Below are positions 1 to 7,954 of a DNA stretch of 64,000 nucleotides, piece by piece; position 1 is the first letter of the stretch, and every line of letters starts with the position of its first letter. A program made the position numbers and the translations under genes. Source of the stretch: Limimaricola sp. G21655-S1 (GTDB lineage: Bacteria > Pseudomonadota > Alphaproteobacteria > Rhodobacterales > Rhodobacteraceae); assembly GCF_027213785.1 (NCBI RefSeq), contig NZ_JAPWGO010000005.1, positions 115,419 to 179,418 of the forward strand. The letters run 5' to 3'. Below the pieces are notes generated by a model. That model searched no databases and was not told where the DNA came from. It saw nothing but the letters and a program-made list of their open reading frames with translations.

Positions 1-271
1 CGATGGCGCAGCCCAGCCCGACCAGGATGCCGGTCTTGTAGGAGTAACGTCGATTTATGAAGGCCGCTGGCAAGGCGAGGCAGAAATAGGCTCCGTAATA
101 GGCGAACTGCACCAGCGAGGACTGCAACGCGCTCATCGAGAAGATCTTGGAAAAGACCTGCACAAGTGGGTCGGTCATGTTGGCCGCGATGCCCCAGGCG
201 GCAAAACAGGTGACGATGAGCATGAAGGGCAGCTTCATGCCGGCATGCAGAAATCGTGTCGGCTGGTTCAT
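1..271 (-). CDS. FucP-like sugar:H+ symporter (MFS), N-terminal part, runs off left edge
   Basis: The first 90 codons of a major facilitator protein are present; the rest lies beyond base 1. A short polar start (MNQPTRFLHAG) leads into a hydrophobic helix, then AANMTDPLVQVFSKIFSM and SSLVQFAYYGAYFCLALPAA, followed by the short basic loop NRRYSYKTG. This pattern matches the first three helices of the L-fucose permease (FucP) family, which move fucose, glucose or galactose with a proton across the inner membrane. The ATG at 269-271 has a good ribosome site (GGGAG) upstream. It is divergent from the LacI gene, so the shared 0.4-kb intergenic region may control both. The exact sugar cannot be read from this fragment. 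Confidence 0.8.
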   Translation of the reverse strand, partial: MNQPTRFLHAGMKLPFMLIVTCFAAWGIAANMTDPLVQVFSKIFSMSALQSSLVQFAYYGAYFCLALPAAFINRRYSYKTGILVGLGCAI

Positions 272-611
272 GTGTTCTCCCTCTCGAGCCTCCGGGCACC
301 GCGGCGATACGTGGGGCCGCGGTTGCGCGGCGCCTTTTGGAAGCGTCCGCCGGGACATGCCAGTGCCGAAGGGCCCGAGTCGTCGGTTGCGGGCATAATA
401 TTTCTCGTGAAGTGATGAATTAAGGATCATGTCCCGCGCCACGGTGGCAGGGGGCCTCCCCGAGGACGGTTCACAACTGCCGAAATCGCAATGCGCGTCT
501 CTCTGATTCGCAACCGGCACCTGGTCGTGAAAATGGCAGGGCAGTCGCATGTGGGTGGGAAAGACCAAACAACCGACATGCCGCGCGCCAGTGAACGCAA
601 TCCAAACAGGC
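272..611. other. Intergenic region between divergent fucP-like and lacI genes
   Basis: About 340 bases with no convincing gene. It should hold the promoter of the fucP-like gene. A second copy of the LacI-type operator found at 638-665 was looked for here by eye and not seen. Confidence 0.5.
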
Positions 612-641
612 TTGACCAAACGGAATCCGCCCTGCTATGAC
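612..641 (+). promoter_or_regulatory. Possible sigma70-type promoter of lacI and the ABC operon
   Basis: TTGACC (612-617) resembles a -35 box. TATGAC (636-641) lies 18 bases further on and is a weak -10 match. The -10 overlaps the first LacI-type operator, so bound repressor would block it. Found by eye only; weak support. Confidence 0.35.
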
Positions 642-665
642 ACCGATGTCATGACACCGATGTCA
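638..665 (+). promoter_or_regulatory. Two tandem LacI-family operators (TGACACCGATGTCA x2)
   Basis: The 14-mer TGACACCGATGTCA occurs twice with no gap (638-651 and 652-665). Each copy is a near-perfect palindrome around a central CG (TGACA/TGTCA arms), which is the usual layout of LacI/GalR-family operators. They lie just upstream of the lacI gene, which suggests autoregulation and shared control of the downstream sugar operon. The two centres are 14 bp apart, so two dimers would sit about 1.3 helical turns apart. That the neighbouring LacI protein binds here is inference. Confidence 0.75.
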
Positions 666-702
666 TATGGCTCTGAACGGTGCGGTACGTGCGAGGAACG
701 CA

Positions 703-1737
703 GTGGCTACGATCTACGACGTTGCAAAGCAGGCTGGCGTGTCGCCCAAGACGGTCTCGCGGGTGATCAACCGCGATGCGCCGGTCGGGCTCAAAACACG
801 TGCGGCGGTCGAGGCAGCTATCCGCGAACTCGATTACCGCCCTTCACGTGCGGCGCGGACGATGCGCTCCAGCCGGTCAGGCCTGGTCGGCTTGATTACC
901 GGCGCAATCTCGCGCGGCGACGGGAGCGCCGGGCCGTCCGGCCTTCCGGACCTGTTCATCGTCCAAGCGATCCAGCGCGAGGTCGCCGAGGCCGGGATGA
1001 CCCTGATGATCGCCGATACCGGCGGCGAGGCGGACCGGGCTGCGGAGTTGATGGCGACCTTCGCGCAGCACCGCGTTGAGGGGCTGATCTATGTAGCCGA
1101 TCACCATCAGCGGATCGAGGAACTCGATCCGCGCGGCACGCCGCTGGTGCTCGCCAACTGTTTCGATGCAATCGGCACGCCCGCGATCCTACCCGACGAC
1201 CGAGCGGGCCAGCGCGCGCTTGTCGAGCGCGTAATCTCGGCCGGCCATCGCAGGATCGCCTACCTCACGCTACCCGAGGGCATGATCGCGACGGAGCTTC
1301 GCAGCCGAGGTTACCGCGAGGCGCTGGAGGCCGCGGGCATTTCCTTCGACCCGGCGCTGGTTACTGAAGGTTTTGCCGATCATGGAGAAGGACCAAAGCC
1401 GTTCATCGCGCCGGCGCTCGACCGGCTGCTGGCACTTGAGGATCGGCCGACAGTCATCTGCTGCGGCAACGACGAACTGGCGCTCCGGCTCTATGGGGAA
1501 CTGCGAGACCGCGGCATCCGCGTACCGCAGGAGATCTCCGTCGCGGGCTACGACGACTACCGCGTCATTTCCGAGACGCTGTACCCACCGCTTACCACGG
1601 CGGATCTGAACTACCGCGGTATCGGTGAGGCAGCAGCGCGCCGCCTTCTTTCGCTGATCGCGGGGGCGTCCGTACCGGCCGAAGTCGAACTGATCGGCGG
1701 CCCGGTGTGCTGGCGCCAATCCGTCACCGAACACTGA
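703..1737 (+). CDS. LacI/GalR-family transcriptional regulator
   Basis: Sugar-responsive DNA-binding regulator. The N-terminal helix-turn-helix and hinge helix read ATIYDVAKQAGVSPKTVSRV, followed by the conserved YRPSRAARTMRS linker and a periplasmic-binding-protein-like effector domain to the C-terminus. The GTG at 703 is preferred: it has GAGGAA four bases upstream and places the HTH at residues 2-21, as is normal. An in-frame ATG at 667 abuts the second operator and has no ribosome site. The length (~344 aa) is typical. It is followed after 25 bp by the ABC binding-protein gene and probably represses itself and that operon from the tandem operators just upstream. The effector is unknown; a fructoside or galactoside is likely from context. 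Confidence 0.93.
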   Translation: MATIYDVAKQAGVSPKTVSRVINRDAPVGLKTRAAVEAAIRELDYRPSRAARTMRSSRSGLVGLITGAISRGDGSAGPSGLPDLFIVQAIQREVAEAGMTLMIADTGGEADRAAELMATFAQHRVEGLIYVADHHQRIEELDPRGTPLVLANCFDAIGTPAILPDDRAGQRALVERVISAGHRRIAYLTLPEGMIATELRSRGYREALEAAGISFDPALVTEGFADHGEGPKPFIAPALDRLLALEDRPTVICCGNDELALRLYGELRDRGIRVPQEISVAGYDDYRVISETLYPPLTTADLNYRGIGEAAARRLLSLIAGASVPAEVELIGGPVCWRQSVTEH

Positions 1738-1762
1738 CATCCAACAGGGAGGAGACCCGAAG

Positions 1763-3022
1763 ATGACCAGAACGAACCTGATGGCAGGCACGATCCTCGC
1801 CAGCGCCCTCGCCACCGGTGCGGCCGCGCAGACCGAACTGAGCATGTGGTATCACGGCGCCGGAAACGAGGTCGAAAGCGAGATCATCAATCGCATCGTC
1901 GGCGACTTCAACGAAAGTCAGGACGAGTGGGAGGTCAGCCTGCAAAGCTTCCCGCAGGGCAGCTACAACGACAGCGTCATCGCTGCGGCGCTCGCGGGCA
2001 ACCTGCCGGATATCCTCGATGTCGACGGCCCCGTCATGCCGAACTGGGCTTGGTCGGGCTACCTGCAACCGCTGCCGATCGACGAGAGCCTGATCGAGAA
2101 CTTCCTGCCCGGAACGAAGGGCGAGTGGAATGGAGAGCTCTACTCGATCGGCCTGTGGGACGCCGCCGTGGCGATGGTGACGCGGCAGAGCTATCTCGAC
2201 CAGTTCGATATCCGTGTGCCGACGCTCGAAGAGCCCTGGACGCTGGAGGAGTTCGACGCGGCGCTGGTGAAGATCAAGGAGAGCGGCGAGTTTGCCTATC
2301 CTCTCGATCTCGGCATGGCCTGGACCGGCGAGTGGTATCCCTATGCCTTCTCACCCTTCCTTCAGAGCTTCGGCGGCGACATCGTCGATCGCGAGACCTA
2401 CTCCACCGCTGAAGGCGCGTTGAACGGCGACGCAGCGGTCGAGTTCGGCGAATGGTGGCAATCGCTGTTCGAGCGCGACCTGGTGCCTGGCACCAGCCAG
2501 GACCCCGCCGATCGCGACAACGGCTTCGTCGAGGGCAAATACGCAATCAGCTGGAACGGCAACTGGGCCGCGCTGAACATCCTCAACGAATATGGCGATG
2601 ACACGCTGTTTCTGCCCGCGCCCGATTTCGGCAACGGCCCGGTAATCGGCGCGGCAAGCTGGCAGTTCGGGGTCTCGGCAACTTCGGAGCATCCCGAGGG
2701 GGCAGCAGCCTTTATCGAGTTCGCACTGCAAGACGAATACCTCGCCGCCTTTTCGAATGGCATCGGGCTGATCCCGCCGACCGAGAGCGCGGCCGAAATG
2801 ACCGAGAACTACAAAGAGGGTGGCCCGATGGCGGCGTTCTACGAGCTCTCCGAAAGCCAAGCGAAGCTGCGCCCGGTGACGCCGGGCTACGTTGTCGCCG
2901 CCAAGGTGTTCGAGAAGGCGCTCGCCGACATCGCCAACGGCGCCGACGTGCAGGACACGCTCGACGCGGCGGTCGACGAGATCGACGCCGACATCGAGCG
3001 CAACCAGGGCTACGGCCACTGA
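1763..3022 (+). CDS. Sugar ABC transporter, periplasmic binding protein (CUT1 type)
   Basis: Periplasmic solute-binding protein of 419 aa, the usual size for family 1 extracellular sugar-binding proteins (MalE/UgpB type). A Sec signal peptide of about 22 residues ends at TGAAA; the mature protein begins TELSMWYHGAG and contains the family's early AALAGNLPDILDVDGP segment. A strong ribosome site (GGGAGGAG) precedes the ATG. It is the first structural gene after lacI and is followed by two permeases, a GH-J hydrolase and an ATPase in one operon. The substrate is probably a short oligosaccharide such as sucrose or raffinose, inferred only from the cytoplasmic fructosidase encoded with it. Confidence 0.92.
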   Translation: MTRTNLMAGTILASALATGAAAQTELSMWYHGAGNEVESEIINRIVGDFNESQDEWEVSLQSFPQGSYNDSVIAAALAGNLPDILDVDGPVMPNWAWSGYLQPLPIDESLIENFLPGTKGEWNGELYSIGLWDAAVAMVTRQSYLDQFDIRVPTLEEPWTLEEFDAALVKIKESGEFAYPLDLGMAWTGEWYPYAFSPFLQSFGGDIVDRETYSTAEGALNGDAAVEFGEWWQSLFERDLVPGTSQDPADRDNGFVEGKYAISWNGNWAALNILNEYGDDTLFLPAPDFGNGPVIGAASWQFGVSATSEHPEGAAAFIEFALQDEYLAAFSNGIGLIPPTESAAEMTENYKEGGPMAAFYELSESQAKLRPVTPGYVVAAKVFEKALADIANGADVQDTLDAAVDEIDADIERNQGYGH

Positions 3023-3031
3023 TCCTCCCCT

Positions 3032-3059
3032 CCGGCCCCCTTCCTCCCGAGGGGGCCGG
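3032..3059 (+). promoter_or_regulatory. Intercistronic hairpin between binding-protein and permease genes
   Basis: A perfect 9-bp stem (CCGGCCCCC / GGGGGCCGG) with a 10-nt loop and no T-run. Such stems between malE-like and malF-like genes usually protect the upstream mRNA from 3' decay and give more binding protein than permease. The role here is inferred from position. Confidence 0.7.
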
Positions 3060-3079
3060 ACCCAGAGACGAGGTGACCC

Positions 3080-4156
3080 ATGTCCCGCTCCAGACTGACG
3101 CAATCGAACCGGACCGGGTGGACGATGGCGCTGCCGGGCTTCGGCCTGATCGCGGTCTTCATCATCCTGCCGTTTCTCTTCGCTTTCGGGCTAAGCTTCA
3201 CCAACCAGCGGCTGATCTCGCCCAACCCGACCGAGTGGGTCGGCTTCGACAACTACCGCCAGCTCATGGGTGTGGGCGTGTTGACGCTGGAGCCCGAGCG
3301 CGACGATGCGGGCGCCGTGATCCGCGACGAGGATGGCGCGATCGAGTATCCGCGCCTGCGCGGCTTCACTCGCGGCAACCCCGACTACGCCCATCTCGAC
3401 GGCATGCGCGAATGGACGAGCTGGCAATGGGGCGAGGACCGGGTGGTGCTGCTGGCGCGCGACGTGGTCTTCATGAAGGCGGTGGTCAACACACTCACCT
3501 TCGTCGCGGTGGTGGCGCCGGTGCAGGCGGGTCTGGCGCTGGTGCTGGCGCTGCTGATCAATCAACGGCTTAGAGGCATCAACGTCTTCCGCACGATCTA
3601 CTTCATGCCGGTCGTGGTCTCGATCGTCGTCGTCTCCCTGCTTTGGCGCTTCATTTACGACGGCAATGACGGGCTTCTGAACAACCTGCTCTCGGCCATC
3701 ACCTTCGGCGCCTTCGAGCCGGTCGACTGGCTCGGCAATCCTGACACGGCGCTGCCGGCGATCATGGCGATGTCGATCTGGCAGGCGGTGGGCTTCCACA
3801 TGGTGATCTGGCTCGCCGGGCTTCAGACGATCAGCCCAACACTCTACGAGGCTGCCGAGATCGAAGGCACTTCGCGCTGGCAGACCTTTCGCTACGTGAC
3901 CTGGCCGGGGCTGCGAAACACCGCCGTGCTGATCCTAATCGTGATCACCATGCAGGCCTTCGCGCTGTTCGCACAGATCGACGTGATGACCGGCGGCGGG
4001 CCGCTCGACAGCACCCAGACCATCGTCTTCCAAGCCGTGGAACGCGGCTATGGCAAGCAGGACATCTCCGGCGGCTCGACCATCTCGGTGCTGCTGTTCC
4101 TGCTGGTTCTCACCATCTCGCTGATCCAGCGATACCTGACACGGGAGCGGAACTGA
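3080..4156 (+). CDS. Sugar ABC transporter, inner-membrane permease (MalF-like)
   Basis: Integral membrane permease of 358 aa. The first transmembrane helix begins near residue 17 (TMALPGFGLIAVFIILPFLF). The EAA loop that docks the ATPase reads EAAEIEGTSRWQTFRYVTWP near residue 255. The protein is somewhat long because of a hydrophilic periplasmic insert between helices 1 and 2 (about residues 55-130). The start follows a GAGGTGA ribosome site. The last base of its TGA is shared with the start of the next permease, so translation is probably coupled. It forms the membrane channel with the next gene product. Confidence 0.92.
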   Translation: MSRSRLTQSNRTGWTMALPGFGLIAVFIILPFLFAFGLSFTNQRLISPNPTEWVGFDNYRQLMGVGVLTLEPERDDAGAVIRDEDGAIEYPRLRGFTRGNPDYAHLDGMREWTSWQWGEDRVVLLARDVVFMKAVVNTLTFVAVVAPVQAGLALVLALLINQRLRGINVFRTIYFMPVVVSIVVVSLLWRFIYDGNDGLLNNLLSAITFGAFEPVDWLGNPDTALPAIMAMSIWQAVGFHMVIWLAGLQTISPTLYEAAEIEGTSRWQTFRYVTWPGLRNTAVLILIVITMQAFALFAQIDVMTGGGPLDSTQTIVFQAVERGYGKQDISGGSTISVLLFLLVLTISLIQRYLTRERN

Positions 4157-5034
4157 TGGCCCAGATCGATCCGTCCAATCGCGGTCTCAGACTGGCCGTG
4201 CGCTACGCGGTGCTGGTGCTGATCGCCGTGATCTTCATCTTCCCGCTGGTCTTCATGGTCGTGAGTTCCCTCAAGCCCGACCAGCAGCTCTTGTCGGATA
4301 CTGGCAGCCTGAGAGCCTTCCTGCCGGTGGGCGACATCTCCCTCGACAACTACGCCGCGGCCTTCCAGCGCGCGCCGGTTGGGCTGTTCATCTTTAACTC
4401 CGTGCTGGTGACGGCGGTCACAGTGGTCCTTTCGCTGCTGGTCTGCTCGCTCGCCGCCTTCGCCTTCGTGTTCCTCGAATGGCGCGGGTCGGGGCTCCTG
4501 CTGTCGATCATTCTCGCCACGCTGATCGTGCCCTTCGAGACCATCGCCATCCCGTTGTTGCTGATCGTCAACCAGCTGCCCTGGATCGGGCTCGACGGGT
4601 TCACCACCGGCTGGCTCAACTCCTACCGGGTGCAGATCCTGCCCTTCGTTTCCGACGGGCTGACGATCTTCCTCTTCGTACAGTATTTTCGCGATCTGCC
4701 GCGCGAGCTGATCGAGGCCTCCCGGGTCGAGGGCGCGAGCTGGTGGATGATCTACCGCCGCATCGTCATGCCGCTCTCCGGCCCGGTCTTGGCAACCGCG
4801 GCGATCCTGAAGTTCCTGGTGATGTACAACCAGTACCTCTGGCCTTTGATGGTGGTGCAGGAGGAGGGCTACCGCCCGGTCATGGTGGGTCTCCAGTACT
4901 TCTTCCAGCTCAACCGCGCATGGGGGGAGATCATGGCCTACCTGTCTCTGATCACCCTGCCCGTGCTCGCCTTCTACTTCGTGCTGCAACGCGCCTTCAT
5001 CTCCTCGATCGCCTCGACCGGCGTGAAGGGCTGA
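4156..5034 (+). CDS. Sugar ABC transporter, inner-membrane permease (MalG-like)
   Basis: Second permease of the importer, 292 aa, six predicted helices. It shows the MalG-type opening (YAVLVLIAVIFIFPLVFMVV followed by SSLKPDQQL) and an EAA loop EASRVEGASWWMIYRRIVMP that contacts the ATP-binding subunit. The ATG overlaps the upstream stop (TGATG), a coupled arrangement. It pairs with the product of 3080-4156. The fructosidase gene follows 25 bp downstream. Confidence 0.92.
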   Translation: MAQIDPSNRGLRLAVRYAVLVLIAVIFIFPLVFMVVSSLKPDQQLLSDTGSLRAFLPVGDISLDNYAAAFQRAPVGLFIFNSVLVTAVTVVLSLLVCSLAAFAFVFLEWRGSGLLLSIILATLIVPFETIAIPLLLIVNQLPWIGLDGFTTGWLNSYRVQILPFVSDGLTIFLFVQYFRDLPRELIEASRVEGASWWMIYRRIVMPLSGPVLATAAILKFLVMYNQYLWPLMVVQEEGYRPVMVGLQYFFQLNRAWGEIMAYLSLITLPVLAFYFVLQRAFISSIASTGVKG

Positions 5035-5059
5035 CACCACTTATTCGCAAGGACACGAC

Positions 5060-6046
5060 ATGACCCTCGCACTCGAAAACCAGTGGATCTGGGACAGCTG
5101 GTACGCCCATGACGGGCAGCGCTGGCACGGCTATTTCCTCAAGGCGGACAAGTCGCTCGGGGACCCAGACCTGCGCCACTTTAACGTCAGCCAGGGCCAT
5201 GCCGTCTCGGACGACCTGGTGAACTGGGAGCATCTCGGCACGTGCCTGAAGCCCGCACCAAAGCCGGCGTGGGACGACACCACCACCTGGACCGGGTCGG
5301 TGATCCAGGGGCCCGACGGGCTCTGGCACCTGTTCTATACGGGCGGCGGTTCGGCCGAGAACGGGCTCTACCAGCGCATCGGCCACGCCACCTCGGCCGA
5401 CATGCACAGTTGGGAGCGTGTGGGCTCCGGCCTTTGCCTCGACATGAAGGGGCCGAACGCGAGCCACTACGAGGCCGAGCATGCGGTCGGCCACTGGCAT
5501 GATCGGGCGATGCGCGACCCCTTCGTCATGAAGGACCCGGACGGCGAAGGGTGGCTGATGTATTTCACCGCCCGCGCACCGGGCATCGAGGAGGCCAACG
5601 AAGGCGGCGCGATCGGCTTTGCGACCTCGCCTGACCTCTACGAGTGGACACTGCAACCGCCGGTCTTCGTCGGCGGTTACGGCCAGCTCGAAGTACCGCA
5701 GGTCTTCGAGATCGACGGCCGCTGGTACTGTCTTTTCTGCACCGCCGCCGAACACTGGTCCGAGGAACGACGCGTCAACGCCGGCACCGCACCGGTCACC
5801 GGTAACCACTACCTCGTGGGCGACAGCCCGCGTGGCCCCTGGTGCGTAGCGCCTGGTTTCCTCGACGGCGATCTTCCCTGCTACCGCTACGCGGCGCGCG
5901 TGCTGATGACCGAAATGGGGCCAGTGCTGATGGGCTTCCGCGATGGCGGCAAGGAGAACTTCGGCGGCTACGTGATGGACCCGGTGCCCGTGAAGGTCGA
6001 TGCCGAAGGGCTGCTCTACATCGAAGCGTTCGATAGGGGGAAATGA
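5060..6046 (+). CDS. Clan GH-J glycosidase (GH32/GH68-like beta-fructosidase), copy A
   Basis: Five-bladed beta-propeller hydrolase of 328 aa without a signal peptide, so it should act on imported sugar in the cytoplasm. Three clan GH-J motifs are visible: WIWDSW near residue 9 (the WDSW form resembles the GH68 nucleophile motif more than the GH32 NDPNG motif), TWTGS near residue 75 with RDPF near 151 (transition-state Asp), and GQLEVPQVFEIDGRWY (Glu of LEVP as acid/base). The likely substrate is a beta-fructoside such as sucrose or the sucrose end of raffinose; hydrolase versus transferase activity cannot be decided. It lies between the permease and ATPase genes of the importer. A second copy, roughly 85% identical by eye, lies at 20305-21282 on the other strand. 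Confidence 0.82.
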   Translation: MTLALENQWIWDSWYAHDGQRWHGYFLKADKSLGDPDLRHFNVSQGHAVSDDLVNWEHLGTCLKPAPKPAWDDTTTWTGSVIQGPDGLWHLFYTGGGSAENGLYQRIGHATSADMHSWERVGSGLCLDMKGPNASHYEAEHAVGHWHDRAMRDPFVMKDPDGEGWLMYFTARAPGIEEANEGGAIGFATSPDLYEWTLQPPVFVGGYGQLEVPQVFEIDGRWYCLFCTAAEHWSEERRVNAGTAPVTGNHYLVGDSPRGPWCVAPGFLDGDLPCYRYAARVLMTEMGPVLMGFRDGGKENFGGYVMDPVPVKVDAEGLLYIEAFDRGK

Positions 6047-6047
6047 C

Positions 6048-7130
6048 ATGGCGACGGTGAGGTTGAAGGACATCCGCAAGCGCTACGGCGCGACGGAGGT
6101 GATCAAGGGCATCGACCTCGAGATCGAGGATGGCGAGTTCGTGGTTTTCGTGGGCCCGTCGGGCTGCGGCAAGTCGACCTTGCTGCGGATGATCGCGGGG
6201 CTGGAGACGATCTCGGACGGCACGCTTGAGATCGGCGGTCGCGTGGTCAACGAGGTGCAGCCCAAGGAACGCGGCATCGCCATGGTGTTTCAGAGCTACG
6301 CGATCTTCCCGCACATGACGGTGCGCGAAAACATCGGCTTCGGCCTCACCGTCGCCAAGGCCCCGAAGGCCGAGAAGGAGGCGGCCATCCAGGAGGCGGC
6401 ACGCATCCTCCAGATGGAGCACCTGCTCGACCGGCGTCCCTCGCAGCTGTCGGGCGGCCAGCGCCAGCGCGTTGCCATCGGCCGCGCCATCACCCGGAAA
6501 CCGGAGGTGTTCCTGTTCGACGAGCCGCTCTCGAACCTCGACGCGGCGCTGCGGATGGACATGCGGATGGAGATCGGCCGGCTCCACAAGGAGCTGAAGA
6601 CCACGATGATCTACGTCACGCATGACCAGGTCGAGGCGATGACGCTCGCGGACAAGATCGTGGTACTCAAGGATGGCGAGGTGCAGCAAGTCGGCGCGCC
6701 GATGGATCTCTACCACAACCCCGCCAACCTATTCGTCGCCAAGTTCCTCGGCGCACCATCCATGAACCTGATCGAGGTCGAGGTGGCCGAGGCGCGCGCC
6801 GGGGCGGCGGTGGTGAAGAACCCCGCGCTCGACCCGATCGAACTGCCCTGCCAGATCGACGGGCTGCGGGCGGGCGAAAAACTGACGCTCGGGCTCCGGC
6901 CGCAATACCTGCACCCTTCGCTCGACCCATCGGAGGGCAAGCTGCACGGCAAGGTGAAGCTGACCGAACGGCTCGGCTCGGAAACCGTGGTCGATCTCGA
7001 GCTGACCGATGGCAGCCCGCTGATCGCCGCACTCTCCGAGGACGCGGTGTTCGAGCGCGGCCGGGAGGTAAGCCTGACCTTCCGCCCCGAGCAGACGCAC
7101 TTGTTCAAGGGAGCCCCCGATCAGACCTGA
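6048..7130 (+). CDS. Sugar ABC transporter, ATP-binding protein (MalK/UgpC type)
   Basis: Cytoplasmic ATPase of the importer, 360 aa. Walker A GPSGCGKST (~residue 37), Q-loop FQSYAIFPHM, signature LSGGQRQR, Walker B FLFDEPLSNLD and the H-loop VTHDQVEAMT are all present. A C-terminal TOBE/MalK-type regulatory domain (~240-360) includes LGLRPQYLHP. The ATG at 6048 follows GGGGGAAA by four bases and gives the standard start MATVRLKDIRKRYG; a longer in-frame start inside the upstream gene is unlikely. One such ATPase often serves several sugar importers. Confidence 0.93.
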   Translation: MATVRLKDIRKRYGATEVIKGIDLEIEDGEFVVFVGPSGCGKSTLLRMIAGLETISDGTLEIGGRVVNEVQPKERGIAMVFQSYAIFPHMTVRENIGFGLTVAKAPKAEKEAAIQEAARILQMEHLLDRRPSQLSGGQRQRVAIGRAITRKPEVFLFDEPLSNLDAALRMDMRMEIGRLHKELKTTMIYVTHDQVEAMTLADKIVVLKDGEVQQVGAPMDLYHNPANLFVAKFLGAPSMNLIEVEVAEARAGAAVVKNPALDPIELPCQIDGLRAGEKLTLGLRPQYLHPSLDPSEGKLHGKVKLTERLGSETVVDLELTDGSPLIAALSEDAVFERGREVSLTFRPEQTHLFKGAPDQT

Positions 7131-7226
7131 TCAGGAGCAGCAGTAGCTTCGGGAGTGGTTCTCAAGGTTTCGTTCCCTCGAATGGTACGCGCAGGATAAC
7201 ACACCAATGACTACCCGTAGTTTCAG

Positions 7227-7272
7227 CGGCCCCGTTTGTCTGCGCATTCTGGCTACACAGGCAACGGGGCCG
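7227..7272. terminator. Inverted repeat between convergent genes, probable bidirectional terminator
   Basis: Perfect 10-bp arms CGGCCCCGTT (7227-7236) and AACGGGGCCG (7263-7272) enclose a 26-nt loop that can pair a little further. It lies between the end of the ATPase gene (plus) and the end of the BCCT remnant (minus). There is no clear T-run, so termination efficiency is uncertain. Confidence 0.5.
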
Positions 7273-7277
7273 ACAGT

Positions 7278-7747
7278 TTAAGTCGTCGGAAAGAACGCCG
7301 AGGCGATCGGCTCCGCGATGGTTGGAAGTCCCATACGCTCGCGGCGCAGATCGCGACCAATCGCCTTGTAGAGCGAAGGTCCCATCAACAGTATCATCAC
7401 GGAGAAGGGCAGCGCCGCGATCACCATCGCCGTCTGGATCGCGCCCAATCCCCCGATGATCAGCAGCGCACCCACCACCATTGCTAATGCCGCGCCCCAG
7501 AACAAGATGTGCGGTCGCGCCTTCGGGCTGTCATCACCGGCAGCGTTGATCGTGTTGATGGTGGGCACGGCCGAGTCGGCCATTGTGATCTGATAAGCCA
7601 GCAGCAGCACCACCACCAGTACGGAGGCAACCCAGGCGAAGGCGGGCTCGAGCAGCAGCGCCAGCGCCGCGAAGATCTGATCAGAGACCGGCACGCCGAG
7701 GATGCCGCCTTGTGCCAGACCTGACATCTCGAGGTCGATCGCCGTGG
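7278..7747 (-). pseudogene. BCCT-family (betaine/choline/carnitine) transporter, C-terminal remnant
   Basis: About 155 residues on the minus strand match the last part of a BCCT transporter: the ATAIDLEMSGLAQGG segment, several hydrophobic helices, the motif YQITMADSAVPTINTI and AMVIAALPFSVMILLMGPSL near the end. A complete BCCT protein has more than 500 residues, so at least two thirds is missing. The reading frame continues upstream past 7747 for about 17 codons with no similarity I recognise and then meets a stop. It looks like a deletion or rearrangement scar between the sugar and iron loci. Confidence 0.78.
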
Positions 7748-7954
7748 CAGCCTTTAATTCCGAATTCGGTAAAGGGGCGTTCCCTAAACATAGGGCTATT
7801 CACAGCCACCAGCTTCTTTTCAGAAGTCGGAGAGCGCCCGACCCCATGCGTTCGTCTCACCACACGTATGGACCTACGGCACAATCCCGACTAATACACT
7901 CAGACTTTGTGTTGCGCCCGATCGGTGCGCCACTCGCAGTCAAGGGAATCCACC

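Noticed and set aside
549..1079. A plus-strand frame over the operators and the start of lacI
   Set aside because: Wrong frame relative to the clear LacI helix-turn-helix; no similarity.
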